Positions 1 through 9,511 are shown, counted from the first letter of the stretch. The stretch: 64,000 bases of DNA from Candidatus Obscuribacterales bacterium (GCA_020050835.1 JAGVKB010000142.1:62001-126000), one strand, 5' to 3'. Numbers and translations: made by a program. Notes: generated by a model not told the origin, from the letters alone.

Positions 1-2
1 TC

Positions 3-1823
3 GATTCCTATCTCAATACCACCGGCAACAGCCTGTCGCGCCTGCGCTTTTTGGACCCAGCATGCGGCGCCGGGCATTTATTGGTGCCGGCTCTCAACCG
101 CCTGGTGCGTGAAGCAGTCTCGCTTGAGGGGAAGGCACCGGCAGCTGCTCTGGCTACGGTACTGTCGAGTCATCTGTACGGCTGTGATATCGATCCCCTC
201 ATGATTCAACTTAGCGGGTTTTCGATTTACCTGGCGGCCAGGCAGATAGCCAGCAACGTCGAGTTGCCGGTGCCACAGCTCTTTTGTTTTGGAGACCGCA
301 ATGAAAGCGGGTCCGATTCGGCGCTGTTCGGCAGCTTCTGCCTGGGTGTCAAGGACTGCCAACCGGACGCCGAATTGACCGGACCGGCCGGACAGCTGAA
401 ACTGTCTGATTTTGCCGGACCCTACTCGATCATCGTGACCAACCCGCCGTTTCTCGGTCATCGCTTGATTCCGGCTGAACTGGCCGCCTTTATCAAAAGG
501 CACTACAACGCCGGGCGCTTCGATCTCTATGCAGCCTTTTTGAGCCTGTGCTCTCGTCTTCTAGCAGAAGGAGGGCGAATGGCGATGATCTGTCAGCAAA
601 GCTTCATGTCTATCACCCGCTACGAGGCTCTGCGAGTCGAGCTAATGGAGAGCTGTGATATTGAGGCTCTGGTCCAGCTTGGCGCCGGAGCATTTGGCTC
701 GGTCTCCGGGGAAAAGGTGAACAACGCAATCATCATCGCCGCAAAGCGCGGCGAGCAAATCCGATCGGCCGAGCCAATTTCTTGCTGGAGAATCCTTGAC
801 CAGGCCGACAAGCAACAAGCCGAGCTCTCAGGAATTAGATCGATCCAGGCGCTTCAGCAGCCGAGAACCCAGTTCGCCACCAAGCACGGTGCCTCATTCT
901 CTTTCTGGTGCCCAAGCGAGCTCATGCGTTTGTTTGACGAACATCCCCCGCTGCAAAGCGCCGAGTCGGGAATCGACTGCGTAAACGGTCTGTTCACATG
1001 CAACAACTCATTGTTTGTCAAACATCACCGCGAAGTCAGCGATGATGATCGCCAGAATTGGGCTCCTTACGACAAGGGCGGTGGGCACAAGTGGTATCGC
1101 TCGACGAAATTTCTATTGAACTGGGGAAGCAATGGAGAGTCCATTCGGCAGTATCGCCTACAGCACGGACAGTCTGCCTGCCTGCCCGGCGAGCGCTACT
1201 ACTTTAAGCCTGGTATCACCTATTCCTACATCGGTACAAAGGGCTTCAGCGCCAGATTGCTCAGCCCGGGATCGATTTTCGACATCGCCAGCTCATCGCT
1301 GTTCAGCAGGCGCATCGACCTCATGTTTGTGCTGGGTTTGCTCAATTCAGCCTTGGCACGCTTCTTACTGGGTGTGCTCAATCCAACTGTCAACTTTCAA
1401 ATTGGCGACCTGCGCCGGATTCCGTTCGCCATTCCGGATAGTACATTGCTAGCCGAAATTGCCGATTCAGCTGGGCGAGCCGTAGAGATTGCCAAGAAGC
1501 TCGAAACATTCGACCCGGACTCCCCTCATTTCGCCGGGCCGGTGCTGTTTCGATACGCCAGCGAAAGAAGCGGCTCCGAGAAACTCGCTGAGGCCTATCG
1601 CGAGCACATTCAACAGCTTGAAACGCTATGCAACGCTGAGTCTGAATGTCAGAATCGAATAGACAGAGCAGTATTTGAACTCTATAGAGTCAGTGCGGCG
1701 CACCGAACGACGATTATTGAAGATCCTTGGGTGGCCCGCACTAACAAACGGCTGGCAAACGTGCCTAGCTTTGACCGGTGCCGGACCGAGGCTGCCAAGC
1801 ACCTCGCGGCGACTAGCTCGTAA
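3..1823 (+). CDS. PglX-like adenine-specific DNA methyltransferase (5' end outside window)
   Basis: N6-adenine DNA methyltransferase of the Eco57I/PglX type, expected to methylate adenine in a non-palindromic site. The frame is open to the window edge, so the N-terminus is missing. SAM-binding motif I (DPACGAGHLL) lies at the visible start and catalytic motif IV (NPPF) about 130 residues later. The stretch AMICQQSFMSITRYEALR and the later GLFTCNNSLF and KWYRSTKF segments resemble PglX of BREX systems, including its target-recognition half. The gene ends at a TAA, facing the RND pump gene. No BREX partner (pglZ, brxC) lies downstream; anything upstream is outside the window. It could be a solitary type IIG-like enzyme, a BREX PglX, or a DISARM-type methylase. 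Family is confident; the system is unknown. Confidence 0.85.
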   Translation, partial: DSYLNTTGNSLSRLRFLDPACGAGHLLVPALNRLVREAVSLEGKAPAAALATVLSSHLYGCDIDPLMIQLSGFSIYLAARQIASNVELPVPQLFCFGDRNESGSDSALFGSFCLGVKDCQPDAELTGPAGQLKLSDFAGPYSIIVTNPPFLGHRLIPAELAAFIKRHYNAGRFDLYAAFLSLCSRLLAEGGRMAMICQQSFMSITRYEALRVELMESCDIEALVQLGAGAFGSVSGEKVNNAIIIAAKRGEQIRSAEPISCWRILDQADKQQAELSGIRSIQALQQPRTQFATKHGASFSFWCPSELMRLFDEHPPLQSAESGIDCVNGLFTCNNSLFVKHHREVSDDDRQNWAPYDKGGGHKWYRSTKFLLNWGSNGESIRQYRLQHGQSACLPGERYYFKPGITYSYIGTKGFSARLLSPGSIFDIASSSLFSRRIDLMFVLGLLNSALARFLLGVLNPTVNFQIGDLRRIPFAIPDSTLLAEIADSAGRAVEIAKKLETFDPDSPHFAGPVLFRYASERSGSEKLAEAYREHIQQLETLCNAESECQNRIDRAVFELYRVSAAHRTTIIEDPWVARTNKRLANVPSFDRCRTEAAKHLAATSS

Positions 1824-1838
1824 GATCCGCTGAATGCT

Positions 1839-1880
1839 GCCGGAGTTTCGCCGAAAGTTTCTAGCTGCCGAAACTTCGGC
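1839..1880. terminator. stem-loop between convergent genes
   Basis: A 12-bp stem, GCCGGAGTTTCG (1839-1850) against CGAAACTTCGGC (1869-1880), has one G-U pair and an 18-nt loop. It fills the gap between the convergent methyltransferase and RND pump genes, so it could end both transcripts. There is no good U-tract on either strand, so a Rho-independent role is uncertain. Confidence 0.5.
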
Positions 1881-1885
1881 ACAGA

Positions 1886-4800
1886 TTACATTGCCGGCTC
1901 AGAAATTGTCGGCGGCAGCTTACCCTCCCGCTTCGGACGCATGAATATTTCAAACAACGCTGGAATTACAATCAACGTCAGCGCTGTGCTGCTGAATAAC
2001 CCACCGACTATCACTACCGCCAGCGGTTGCTCGAGCTCCCGACCGCTGCCGCCCAGCACGGCAAGCGGCAGCACACCCAGTGCAGTAGCGGTGGCGGTCA
2101 TCAGCACCGGCGATACTCTGTCCATCGCCCCTTGAAATACTGCGTCGTCAAAGCTTCTACCCGCCCGCAGAAGATCGTTTATGTGTGTGACGATCAGCAA
2201 ACTGTTGCGCGTGGAAATACCGAAAAGGCTAATGAATCCGATCAAAGAGCCGATGCTTAGCTCATTGCCGGTGAGAGCAACAGCAAAGATCCCCCCAATC
2301 GCTGAAAGCGGGAGATTGCTCAGCACCAGGAAGGCAAGTTTCCAGGATTGCAGCCCACGATTCAAAAGCAAGACGATCACTGCCAGTGCAAGCCAGGACA
2401 TCCAGAGCAGTGTATGCGTGGCTTCTTTCTGTGCGGCATACTGCCCCGCATAGACTATGTAGTAACCGGGAGGCAGGGTAATCTGTTTGTCAATTTTCTG
2501 TCGAGCTTCATTAACAACACTAACGACATCTCGGTCTGAGACATTGGCCTGAACAACGATCCGACGCGCCACATTCTCCCTAATCACAGCATTGGGACCT
2601 TCTTTGACCTCGATCGTCGCCACCTCCGAAAGCGGGATTCGAGCACCGATTGGAGTATCAATTAGCGTCTGGCGAAGCAGGTCTAAATTGTGCCGGTACT
2701 CCTCCGCCAGCCAAACTTTCAGTCCGAACAGCTGCTGCTTGTAGAGCACTTCTGAGACTATTTTGCCATTGAACAGTATCTCGAGATCGGTGGAAAGCTC
2801 CTCAGCTGTTAGCCCGTAACGAGACGCCTTGCCATGATCGATCTTGACTCGCACCTCCGGAATCAGCACCTGCGACTCCGGACGTACATCCACAGCACCG
2901 TGCACTTTTGTCAAAATGGCCACGACCTGATCGCCCAGTAAGCGCAGTGTGTCAAGATTATTACCGAAAATCTTGATTGCGACATCGGCCTTCGTACCGC
3001 CCGACAATATGTCGTCGACACGGTGCGAAATAAAGGAACCCACGTCGATTGCCACACCCGGCAGCTCGCGCAGGTGGTCGCGAATGTCGGCTAAGACTCG
3101 GCTCAGAGATCGTTTCGATTCTTTCAATTGCAAGTCGAATTCACTATAGTTCGAACCGCCAGCATCATCGTCTAATTCGGCCCGACCGACTCGTTGCCCG
3201 ACCGCCACCACATCGGGATGCTCAAGCAGCTTTTTTTCGACCGCTATCCCCATGCGCGTAGTTGCCTCGATGTTCTGCCCAGGCAGTCCGGTCATTGAGA
3301 TAATCAGGTTGTTTTCTCTAAATTCCGGAAGAAAGGTCTGACCCATCATTGGCACCAGGCCAACTGAAAGAATCAGGATGATCAGCGCCGCTCCAACCAC
3401 GGCCAGCGGTCGGGACACGACTACCGTCAGAACATTGGCATAAGCACGCTTGATCAGTGATACTGTCAGCGGCTCGCTATCCGGCAGGCGCTTCACACTT
3501 CCCAGCAGATACATACAGAGCGCGGGCGTGACCGTCAATGCCACCACCAGGCTGCTCATGATCGCCAGAATATACGATGTGCCGAGCGGTCTAAAAATCC
3601 GTCCCTCTACCCCAGGCAAACTGAACACCGGGACAAACACCATTGCGACGATAAAGGTTGCGTAGATGACCGATGATCGCACTTCCCGGCTCGCATCGTA
3701 AATCACCATCAAGACCGGCTTCGGATTAGCGTTTGCCCTTCTTTCGCGCAGCCGCCGATAAACATTCTCCACATCGACGATCGCATCGTCGACTACCTCA
3801 CCGACTGCGATTGCCAGACCACCGAGAGTCATCGTGTTGATCGTTCCGCCGAACGCTCTGATCATAAGGGTCGCAGCTAGCAGGGAAAGTGGAATGGCAG
3901 TCAAACTGATGATTGATGTTCGCCAGCTCAGAAGAAACAGCAACAGAACCATAACCACCATCGCACCGCCGGTTGCAATCGCGGAAAGAACATTTGTGAT
4001 GGAGGTTTCGATAAAGGTAGCCTGTCTAAAGATATAGACAAGTTGAAGATCATCTGGAAGACCTCTTTGCACCTCCGCAATCGCCTGCTCTACCAGCCTG
4101 GATACCTCGAGCGTATTGGCCCAGGCTTGCTTGCTTATTACAATCTCCACACCTTGCTTACCATTGACGACCGCATTACCATATTTAAAAGCCGGTCCGA
4201 TCCGAACATCGGCAACATGCTTCAACAGCACCGGTGTTCCGGTTCTACTCACTACCACCGAATTTTCCAGCTCTTGTAGATTGGCGATTCTGCCGATTCC
4301 ACGAATTGGCATCTGCTGGTCAGCCGTCAGAAGATACCCCCCCGGCGCTGCCACGTTTGCCTGAGCCACAGCATCAAGCACTTGCTTGAGACTGACACCG
4401 TAAGACTTGAGTTTGTCGGGGATTACCATCACCTGGTACTCCCTCAGATCTCCACCATAGATTAAAACGCGCGCCACGCCTGGCACAGCTAATATACGAT
4501 TGCGAATCTGCCAGTCGGCAATTGACCGCAAGTCCATTGGCGAGACCTTGGCTGACAACAAGCCGATTTTGAAGATATCACCGATAACGGACATTACAGG
4601 CAGCATCGTCGGCGGTTCCATTCCCTGCGGTAGCCGCGGAATCACCAATTGAATCTTTTCGTTGACGAGCTGCCGACAGAGATAGATATCGCTACCGTAA
4701 TTGAACACCACGGTAATAATCGAAATTCCGGTCTGCGATATCGATTTCACCAGCGCTACACCGGGCGTGCCATTGAGCGCCGACTCGAGTGGAAGGCTTA

Positions 4801-4993
4801 CAAGAGACTCGACCTCCTCCGCCACCAATCCTGGTGCCTCAGTCTGGATTACTATCTGCGGAGGCGCAAACTCGGGCAAGACATCGACATTGGTTTTGGA
4901 TGCCACTACGCAACCGCTAACAACCAGAATTACCCCCAGTACTACGACCAGAAACCGGTTGTGAAGCGACCATTCGATCAGTTGACTAAGCAT
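1886..4993 (-). CDS. heavy-metal efflux RND permease (CusA/CzcA family)
   Basis: Inner-membrane proton/cation antiporter of the HME-RND family, which exports divalent or monovalent metal ions through a tripartite pump. The 1035-residue length is normal for the family. The N-terminal helix (about residues 11-30) is followed by a large periplasmic loop, and the second membrane block begins near residue 335. The charged TM4 motif typical of HME-RND, GEVVDDAIVDVEN, sits at about residues 398-410. A start at 4993 is supported by GGTGGAG 8 nt upstream. The periplasmic adaptor gene ends 78 nt upstream on the same strand, giving adaptor-pump order. No outer-membrane factor gene is in the window. I could not assign the metal; the Met residues known for Cu/Ag in CusA were not verified. 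Confidence 0.93.
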   Translation of the reverse strand: MLSQLIEWSLHNRFLVVVLGVILVVSGCVVASKTNVDVLPEFAPPQIVIQTEAPGLVAEEVESLVSLPLESALNGTPGVALVKSISQTGISIITVVFNYGSDIYLCRQLVNEKIQLVIPRLPQGMEPPTMLPVMSVIGDIFKIGLLSAKVSPMDLRSIADWQIRNRILAVPGVARVLIYGGDLREYQVMVIPDKLKSYGVSLKQVLDAVAQANVAAPGGYLLTADQQMPIRGIGRIANLQELENSVVVSRTGTPVLLKHVADVRIGPAFKYGNAVVNGKQGVEIVISKQAWANTLEVSRLVEQAIAEVQRGLPDDLQLVYIFRQATFIETSITNVLSAIATGGAMVVMVLLLFLLSWRTSIISLTAIPLSLLAATLMIRAFGGTINTMTLGGLAIAVGEVVDDAIVDVENVYRRLRERRANANPKPVLMVIYDASREVRSSVIYATFIVAMVFVPVFSLPGVEGRIFRPLGTSYILAIMSSLVVALTVTPALCMYLLGSVKRLPDSEPLTVSLIKRAYANVLTVVVSRPLAVVGAALIILILSVGLVPMMGQTFLPEFRENNLIISMTGLPGQNIEATTRMGIAVEKKLLEHPDVVAVGQRVGRAELDDDAGGSNYSEFDLQLKESKRSLSRVLADIRDHLRELPGVAIDVGSFISHRVDDILSGGTKADVAIKIFGNNLDTLRLLGDQVVAILTKVHGAVDVRPESQVLIPEVRVKIDHGKASRYGLTAEELSTDLEILFNGKIVSEVLYKQQLFGLKVWLAEEYRHNLDLLRQTLIDTPIGARIPLSEVATIEVKEGPNAVIRENVARRIVVQANVSDRDVVSVVNEARQKIDKQITLPPGYYIVYAGQYAAQKEATHTLLWMSWLALAVIVLLLNRGLQSWKLAFLVLSNLPLSAIGGIFAVALTGNELSIGSLIGFISLFGISTRNSLLIVTHINDLLRAGRSFDDAVFQGAMDRVSPVLMTATATALGVLPLAVLGGSGRELEQPLAVVIVGGLFSSTALTLIVIPALFEIFMRPKREGKLPPTISEPAM

Positions 4994-5071
4994 CTAGCAG
5001 CTCCACCGCTCACCAACAGATTTCATACCGCGGTCGGCAATCCACTGCTGCTGATTGTTCCGACCTCTTCT

Positions 5072-6616
5072 TCATCCCCGGCGAATTCTTTCGCTATCGG
5101 CAGCCGAGCTATGTCCCGACTCTTTGCTCTTGTTCTGCTTAGCAGATCGTTGAAAAATAGCACTGATTGCAAAACCGAGCACAAAGGCGGCCAACACCGC
5201 CAGGGCAAGAGCCTGATAACTGTACAGACGGTTGCGCTCGATCGCGTCCTGCTCGGCATCCTCCATCGCCAGGTGATCGCCTTGGGTCGGTTGATCAAAC
5301 AGCTCTATACCGCCATGACTTTTCAACATCTCGGCTGCCAGCTGAAATGCTCCTCTAACCACGACTCGCTGACCGGTTTGCAGTCCTTGAGTAATCTCGA
5401 GATTGTCCCCGAGGCTGCGCCCAACCTTTACCCGGCAGGCTTGATAGCCGCCTTTAGTCTCAAGAAAGACGATATGATGGCCGGTTCGATCGACTACCGC
5501 CTCCCTCGGCACGATAATTGCCAGGGTAGGATCGGAAGTTTCAATATGCACGGAGGCAAACATTCCCGGCTTGAGCTTGATCTCTTGATTGTCGATCTGC
5601 AGGCGTACCGGCAATGTTCTCGTTTCGGAGCTAACTTCGCGTCCGATGTACACCAGCTTTCCGCGAAAGCTTTTATCGGATAGAGCAGCCACTTTGACAG
5701 TGGCAAGTTGCCCGACTTTCATCCGGGCCATATCGTCCTCGTAGGCATCGCCGGTCACCCAAACTTCTCTCAAATCTGAGATTCGGAAGAGCGGATCTTT
5801 CGAATCAATCCCTTCACCTACAAACGCTTGCGTATCGGTGACAACACCACTTCTGATACAGCGGATCGGAACTGACAGGATTGTCCTCTGGTTTGCAATC
5901 GCGGCATCGATCTCCCGGTCTGATACACCCAGCTGTCGCAACCTACTGCTCAGCGAGTCTTGAGAAACCTTCAACTTGACCTTGAGTGCATGGACGGAGA
6001 TATCCTTCTTTTGAATTACTGCCTCCAGCTTGCTTTTAGCCAACTTGTATTGCGCCTGAGACTCCAACAAGGCCTTTTGAGCAAGAATCCCTTCTTCAAA
6101 AAGTCTTTTTTCTCGCTTGACCGAACCTTCCCAGAGGTTAACCTGCACGCGAGCCTGATCTATCTCCGCTCCATATTGGCTTTCGGCTCCGGAAATCTCG
6201 CTTTCCAAATCGGACTTATTCTGCACGGTTGCAGCAGCCAATTGGTTGATCTCCGGGCTATCGACTGTTGCCATCACTTCACCAGCGCTAACGTTGTCTC
6301 CAAGATCCACCCGAACATTAGTGATCCGGCCCGCCAAAGGCGCATGTTGAATGAATTCTCTCAACGGAATCGACTCGACCTTGCCGGTCGTCTCAATTGT
6401 CAGCGGCAAAGGACGGCGAGTGACGGTCTCCAGCTGCAAGCCGATTGCCGCCCTGGCCATACCGGAGAGCGGTATTACCTCTCCGGACGGGCCGGTTGGC
6501 TCGGATCCGACAAAACTGGTTGTTGATTGTGCATAGCCATGACCGCTGCAAAGAAACACTACCAAGAGCCAAACTCCTGGCAGCGCTTGCGAAAGACCGA
6601 GTGTCCGAATAATCAA
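5072..6616 (-). CDS. RND efflux periplasmic adaptor subunit (HlyD/CusB-like)
   Basis: Membrane-fusion protein that links the RND permease to an outer-membrane channel. A signal peptide (about residues 1-29) is followed by a barrel-sandwich half (APLAGRITNVRVDLGDNV), a long alpha-hairpin (about residues 130-240), the returning lipoyl half and a beta-barrel domain (VWVTGDAYEDDMARMKVGQ). Oddly, the C-terminus carries a hydrophobic segment (LYSYQALALAVLAAFVLGFA, about residues 465-490) and a short polar tail; most adaptors lack this. The frame can only start at the TTG at 6616, because an in-frame TAA lies just upstream and no ATG precedes the signal peptide. It is the first gene of the unit with the permease. 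Confidence 0.9.
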   Translation of the reverse strand: MIIRTLGLSQALPGVWLLVVFLCSGHGYAQSTTSFVGSEPTGPSGEVIPLSGMARAAIGLQLETVTRRPLPLTIETTGKVESIPLREFIQHAPLAGRITNVRVDLGDNVSAGEVMATVDSPEINQLAAATVQNKSDLESEISGAESQYGAEIDQARVQVNLWEGSVKREKRLFEEGILAQKALLESQAQYKLAKSKLEAVIQKKDISVHALKVKLKVSQDSLSSRLRQLGVSDREIDAAIANQRTILSVPIRCIRSGVVTDTQAFVGEGIDSKDPLFRISDLREVWVTGDAYEDDMARMKVGQLATVKVAALSDKSFRGKLVYIGREVSSETRTLPVRLQIDNQEIKLKPGMFASVHIETSDPTLAIIVPREAVVDRTGHHIVFLETKGGYQACRVKVGRSLGDNLEITQGLQTGQRVVVRGAFQLAAEMLKSHGGIELFDQPTQGDHLAMEDAEQDAIERNRLYSYQALALAVLAAFVLGFAISAIFQRSAKQNKSKESGHSSAADSERIRRG

Positions 6617-6669
6617 GGTCCAGACTGCTTACCGAATAACCAAGCCTCACAAAGGGCGGTCCTAGGCTC

Positions 6670-6675
6670 ATTATA
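6670..6675 (-). promoter_or_regulatory. -10 box (TATAAT) for the efflux operon
   Basis: A perfect TATAAT on the minus strand lies 54 nt upstream of the adaptor start. No convincing -35 hexamer is found 16-18 nt away, so the promoter may need an activator or may be a chance match. Confidence 0.4.
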
Positions 6676-6789
6676 CTTGTGCCCTGGCTGCGGCACTCAG
6701 CAGCTGCAGCGAAAGCCAACCGCGAGTTCAGCTGGCCCGCTTGCAATTCACCAGCCTCGGTCTACTGGCAGCTCAACACACAGTCTCAG

Positions 6790-8556
6790 TTAGGAATCAC
6801 CGGGATTGTCGTCTTCATCATCGTAATCATCTTCGGGATCCGGCTCTTCCGACTTCTTCTCTTCAACCTTCTTTACTTCCGGTTTCTTCACCTCGGGCTT
6901 CTTAACCTCCGGTTTCTTCTCGTCCGGCTTCTTCTCCTCGGGTTGTTTCACCTCCGGTTTCTTCTCGTCCGGTTTCTTCTCCTCGGGTTGTTTTGTCTTG
7001 GGCTGCTCGTAAGTCACGCCGCGCACCGAAAAGACTGTATCGACATCCTTGCCGGTCTCGCTACGGACCAGAGACCCATCTTCTTGAAAGCGATGAGATC
7101 CGACGAATTTGTGTTTGCGATTGCCAGTTTCCCAGACTTCGTCTCCTTCTTTGGTCTCGCCGGTCCTTTCCCACACCAGAGTTTGCCTGAAAGGCGGCTG
7201 GCCAGGCTGAGCAACGATTCTGCTAATCTCCATCTTGTTTAGCTTACCGTCATTGGCATATGTGAATTGAATCTCTCGGCCCAGCGTGTCTGTGCTATGG
7301 ACTAAACGAGCCTGTCCATCTTTACCGATGCTATGCACCAATTCAGAACCTGACGCACTTTGAGTGAAAACAAAGTTCTTCTCCGGATAGGTCATTTGCA
7401 CTGAGCCGTCTGCCAGCACCTTCGGGTTGCATTTAACCACCTTTCCGTCACTATTCTTCCAGTCGTCTCCCTCGCCTTGCCTGACCAGCGCTCTTTTTTG
7501 ACCGTTAAGGTACTCCCGAGTCTCGCTCGATAGCTCGCCTTTTGAATCGTAGCCATAGCTAGTTCTTACGCCGTTCGAATCGCGGAATGATACCAGGCGC
7601 TGCTTTCCGTCTGGCAGCTTATCGAGCACCATCAAGTTGCCGCTCGGATTCATGCGGTAATCGTGCTTATCCGTGCTCCAGGTCCGATCGTTATTCGCAT
7701 GCATCTCCACGCGCATTCCGTTGGTCTGATTGATCTGGACATCAGTCACGCGATTAATCGGGTCTTTGGAAATCTTGGTCGAATCCTCGAGGTTTTTGGG
7801 ATCCAGCGATTTCTCACCGGCCGCCGGTTGATACACATTCCAGCCATTTTCGCCCTTCACACCGTGCCTGACGATGTTGCCGCCAGCATCCTTAACTGTG
7901 AAAGTTAACGGTTGGAGGTTGTTTCCCTCATATGAGTACTCAGTCAGGCGTTGTCCCGGAGTAACCTCGGACAGGATTCGGCCGCTGGGATCGCGTCGTA
8001 ATTCGCTGCCGGAACGCAATCGTTGATTATGCAAGCCATCTTTGCCGACGTAGTCGAGTTGCCCGTCCGGCGTCAGCCTGATGTCGACAATATGCTGTTC
8101 TTTGCCTGTAACCTCTTTGCCGTCCCTGAATTGCTTGACGGTAAACTCCGCGTCCTTCGGGCCCTTACTGCCCTCTTCCTTCACCTTGCCTTCGCGATCG
8201 ACAATCTTGTATGAGGCCGGGGTATTGCTGGCGCCTTCATACTTAAGGGTCGTTTTATCGCCTTGAGTATTTATGAACTCGATCGGACGTTTTGTCTGCC
8301 AGCTGTCAACCTTGACGCTCGATCCGTCATTATAGTTAACCGAAACTGTGCCATCGGGATTGGTTACGGCCTTATAGTCAGGCTGTTGAGCCAGAGCGCG
8401 TCGATCAGAAGCCATTCGCATTGCGTATTGCTGTTGGCGCAACATCGAAGCTTCGTCACCAAATCGCTGGGCAACATCAGGGCCGGCTTTGCCGGGCAGA
8501 TTGCCGTCGCCGGCAGCACTCGGCCGTTCGTAGTCGCCTCTCTCACGTCCAGTCAT
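6790..8556 (-). CDS. YD-type repeat protein with Lys/Pro-rich pentapeptide tail
   Basis: A 588-residue protein of unknown function. From about residue 65 to 515 it consists of degenerate YD/RHS-like units (NPDGTVSVNY, GYDSKGELSSET, DTLGREIQFTYANDGKLNKM), which in other proteins form beta-rich shells or cell-surface repeats. Residues 524-568 are nine pentads of the form P-[E/D]-[E/V]-K-[K/Q], followed by a very acidic tail (PEDDYDDEDDNPGDS). There is no signal peptide or membrane helix and no toxin-like C-terminal domain, so it is not a complete RHS toxin. The protein at 25249-26640 shares the YD-like style and adds a peptidase domain. The start at 8556 has AGGGG upstream. Confidence 0.75.
   Translation of the reverse strand: MTGRERGDYERPSAAGDGNLPGKAGPDVAQRFGDEASMLRQQQYAMRMASDRRALAQQPDYKAVTNPDGTVSVNYNDGSSVKVDSWQTKRPIEFINTQGDKTTLKYEGASNTPASYKIVDREGKVKEEGSKGPKDAEFTVKQFRDGKEVTGKEQHIVDIRLTPDGQLDYVGKDGLHNQRLRSGSELRRDPSGRILSEVTPGQRLTEYSYEGNNLQPLTFTVKDAGGNIVRHGVKGENGWNVYQPAAGEKSLDPKNLEDSTKISKDPINRVTDVQINQTNGMRVEMHANNDRTWSTDKHDYRMNPSGNLMVLDKLPDGKQRLVSFRDSNGVRTSYGYDSKGELSSETREYLNGQKRALVRQGEGDDWKNSDGKVVKCNPKVLADGSVQMTYPEKNFVFTQSASGSELVHSIGKDGQARLVHSTDTLGREIQFTYANDGKLNKMEISRIVAQPGQPPFRQTLVWERTGETKEGDEVWETGNRKHKFVGSHRFQEDGSLVRSETGKDVDTVFSVRGVTYEQPKTKQPEEKKPDEKKPEVKQPEEKKPDEKKPEVKKPEVKKPEVKKVEEKKSEEPDPEDDYDDEDDNPGDS
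6853..6987 (-). repeat. tandem 15-nt repeats coding Lys/Pro pentapeptides
   Basis: Nine consecutive in-frame 15-nt units encode pentads such as PEEKK, PDEKK and PEVKK. A higher-order PEEKK-PDEKK-PEVKQ/K block occurs twice, which suggests expansion by slippage or unequal recombination. Confidence 0.85.
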
Positions 8557-8893
8557 GCTCGAAGACCCCTTTGATGTGCTTGCTCGATTTGCCTAGTAAC
8601 AGCGTAAATAGCTTGCGATCCCGACTCAATCAATCTCAAATTTGCCCCGCCGAGACGGATTCAAAACCGACAGCTCGCCCAACCCTATCAGGACTGAAGC
8701 GATTAAACCTTCTTTCAAGCGGTTTTACCAGAGGGGTCGACAGGACTGAGGGGGGATAACCGCATGTTTTTGAAGATCAATGTGCTCTTGGCATAAGCGT
8801 TTTGGAGCAATTGTCGCGCAGACAACACTACTCGCTCTACTTCGTATTTTACGCAATTGGGGCAGGTATCAACCTCGGACGGATTACACCTTG
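8557..8893. other. intergenic stretch of 337 nt
   Basis: This separates the YD-repeat gene from the next gene on the same strand. The open frames here are short and lack ribosome-binding sites. The only structure I can support is the possible promoter at 8605-8633; the rest shows nothing recognisable. Confidence 0.5.
8605..8633 (-). promoter_or_regulatory. possible sigma70 promoter for the YD-repeat gene
   Basis: Minus strand: -35 TTGATT (8628-8633), a 17-nt spacer and -10 TATTTA (8605-8610). The -10 is weak, matching only its first three bases. The implied 5' UTR is about 40 nt. Confidence 0.3.
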
Positions 8894-9511
8894 CTAGCGC
8901 GATGCAGTCGAAGACTCCGGCTTCACATCATCATCGGAATCTTCATCCACCTTATCTTGCAGCCAGGAGAGCAAATTGGCAAAACCATGCTCCTCCAATC
9001 GCTTCTGAAAACGATCATTCAATTTACTCAAGAGATCATTTTCATTGACGGAGAGGCTGATCACCGCCAGCTCACCGTTGCGAGAATGAAGACGCCAAAA
9101 TACGATGTCTTCCTTGTTTCCAACCACCAGCGCTGATTTCACCAGCACATCGCCATTCGCACTCGTTTCGCCGAGATAGCTCAATCGCCCTTTGTAAAAG
9201 ATTTTGTGCCACCGCGGATAATACCGGTTTTCCACCAACTTGCCGAACACCTTCACAAATTCCCGCTTTTGACTAGGCTCAAGCCGCCCCCAATGCGCTT
9301 TACCAAGCACTCTTTCGGCCATGCCGGCATAGTCGATATACTTTGCCGCCTCTCTGTGAATGTCGAGATCTTCCGGCTCACCGGACCAGGCCGAAAACAA
9401 CATCACAAGATCCTGGACCACCTTTTGCCCAGGTTCCGCGCTGGCCGCAAAAGAAAGCCCGATCGATAAGATCAACGCTATTGCAAAAGCCGCCTGTTGC
9501 CTGCCTGCCAT
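8894..9511 (-). CDS. MlaC/Ttg2D-like ABC transporter auxiliary (lipid carrier) protein
   Basis: A 205-residue exported protein of the MlaC/toluene-tolerance Ttg2D family. These periplasmic carriers shuttle phospholipids between the outer-membrane and inner-membrane Mla complexes. A signal peptide (about residues 1-25, cut after SAEP-like sequence) is followed by family features: YIDYAGMAERVLGKAHWGRLEPSQ and the later LVENRYYPRW. The C-terminus is an acidic tail. Start: GGAAGGA lies 4 nt before the ATG. No mlaA, B, D, E or F gene is nearby, so the partners must be elsewhere. It is divergent from the TPR gene at 9727. Confidence 0.75.
   Translation of the reverse strand: MAGRQQAAFAIALILSIGLSFAASAEPGQKVVQDLVMLFSAWSGEPEDLDIHREAAKYIDYAGMAERVLGKAHWGRLEPSQKREFVKVFGKLVENRYYPRWHKIFYKGRLSYLGETSANGDVLVKSALVVGNKEDIVFWRLHSRNGELAVISLSVNENDLLSKLNDRFQKRLEEHGFANLLSWLQDKVDEDSDDDVKPESSTASR

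Noticed and set aside
3-1823. A complete BREX system
   Set aside because: Only the methyltransferase is visible; no pglZ, brxC or other component lies in the window.
4649-5683. A 344-codon open frame on the + strand
   Set aside because: It is antisense to the RND permease and adaptor genes, spans both, and shows no protein-family motifs.
6853-6987. CRISPR-like array from the short direct repeats
   Set aside because: The repeats are contiguous, in frame, 15 nt long and without spacers; they code for protein pentads.
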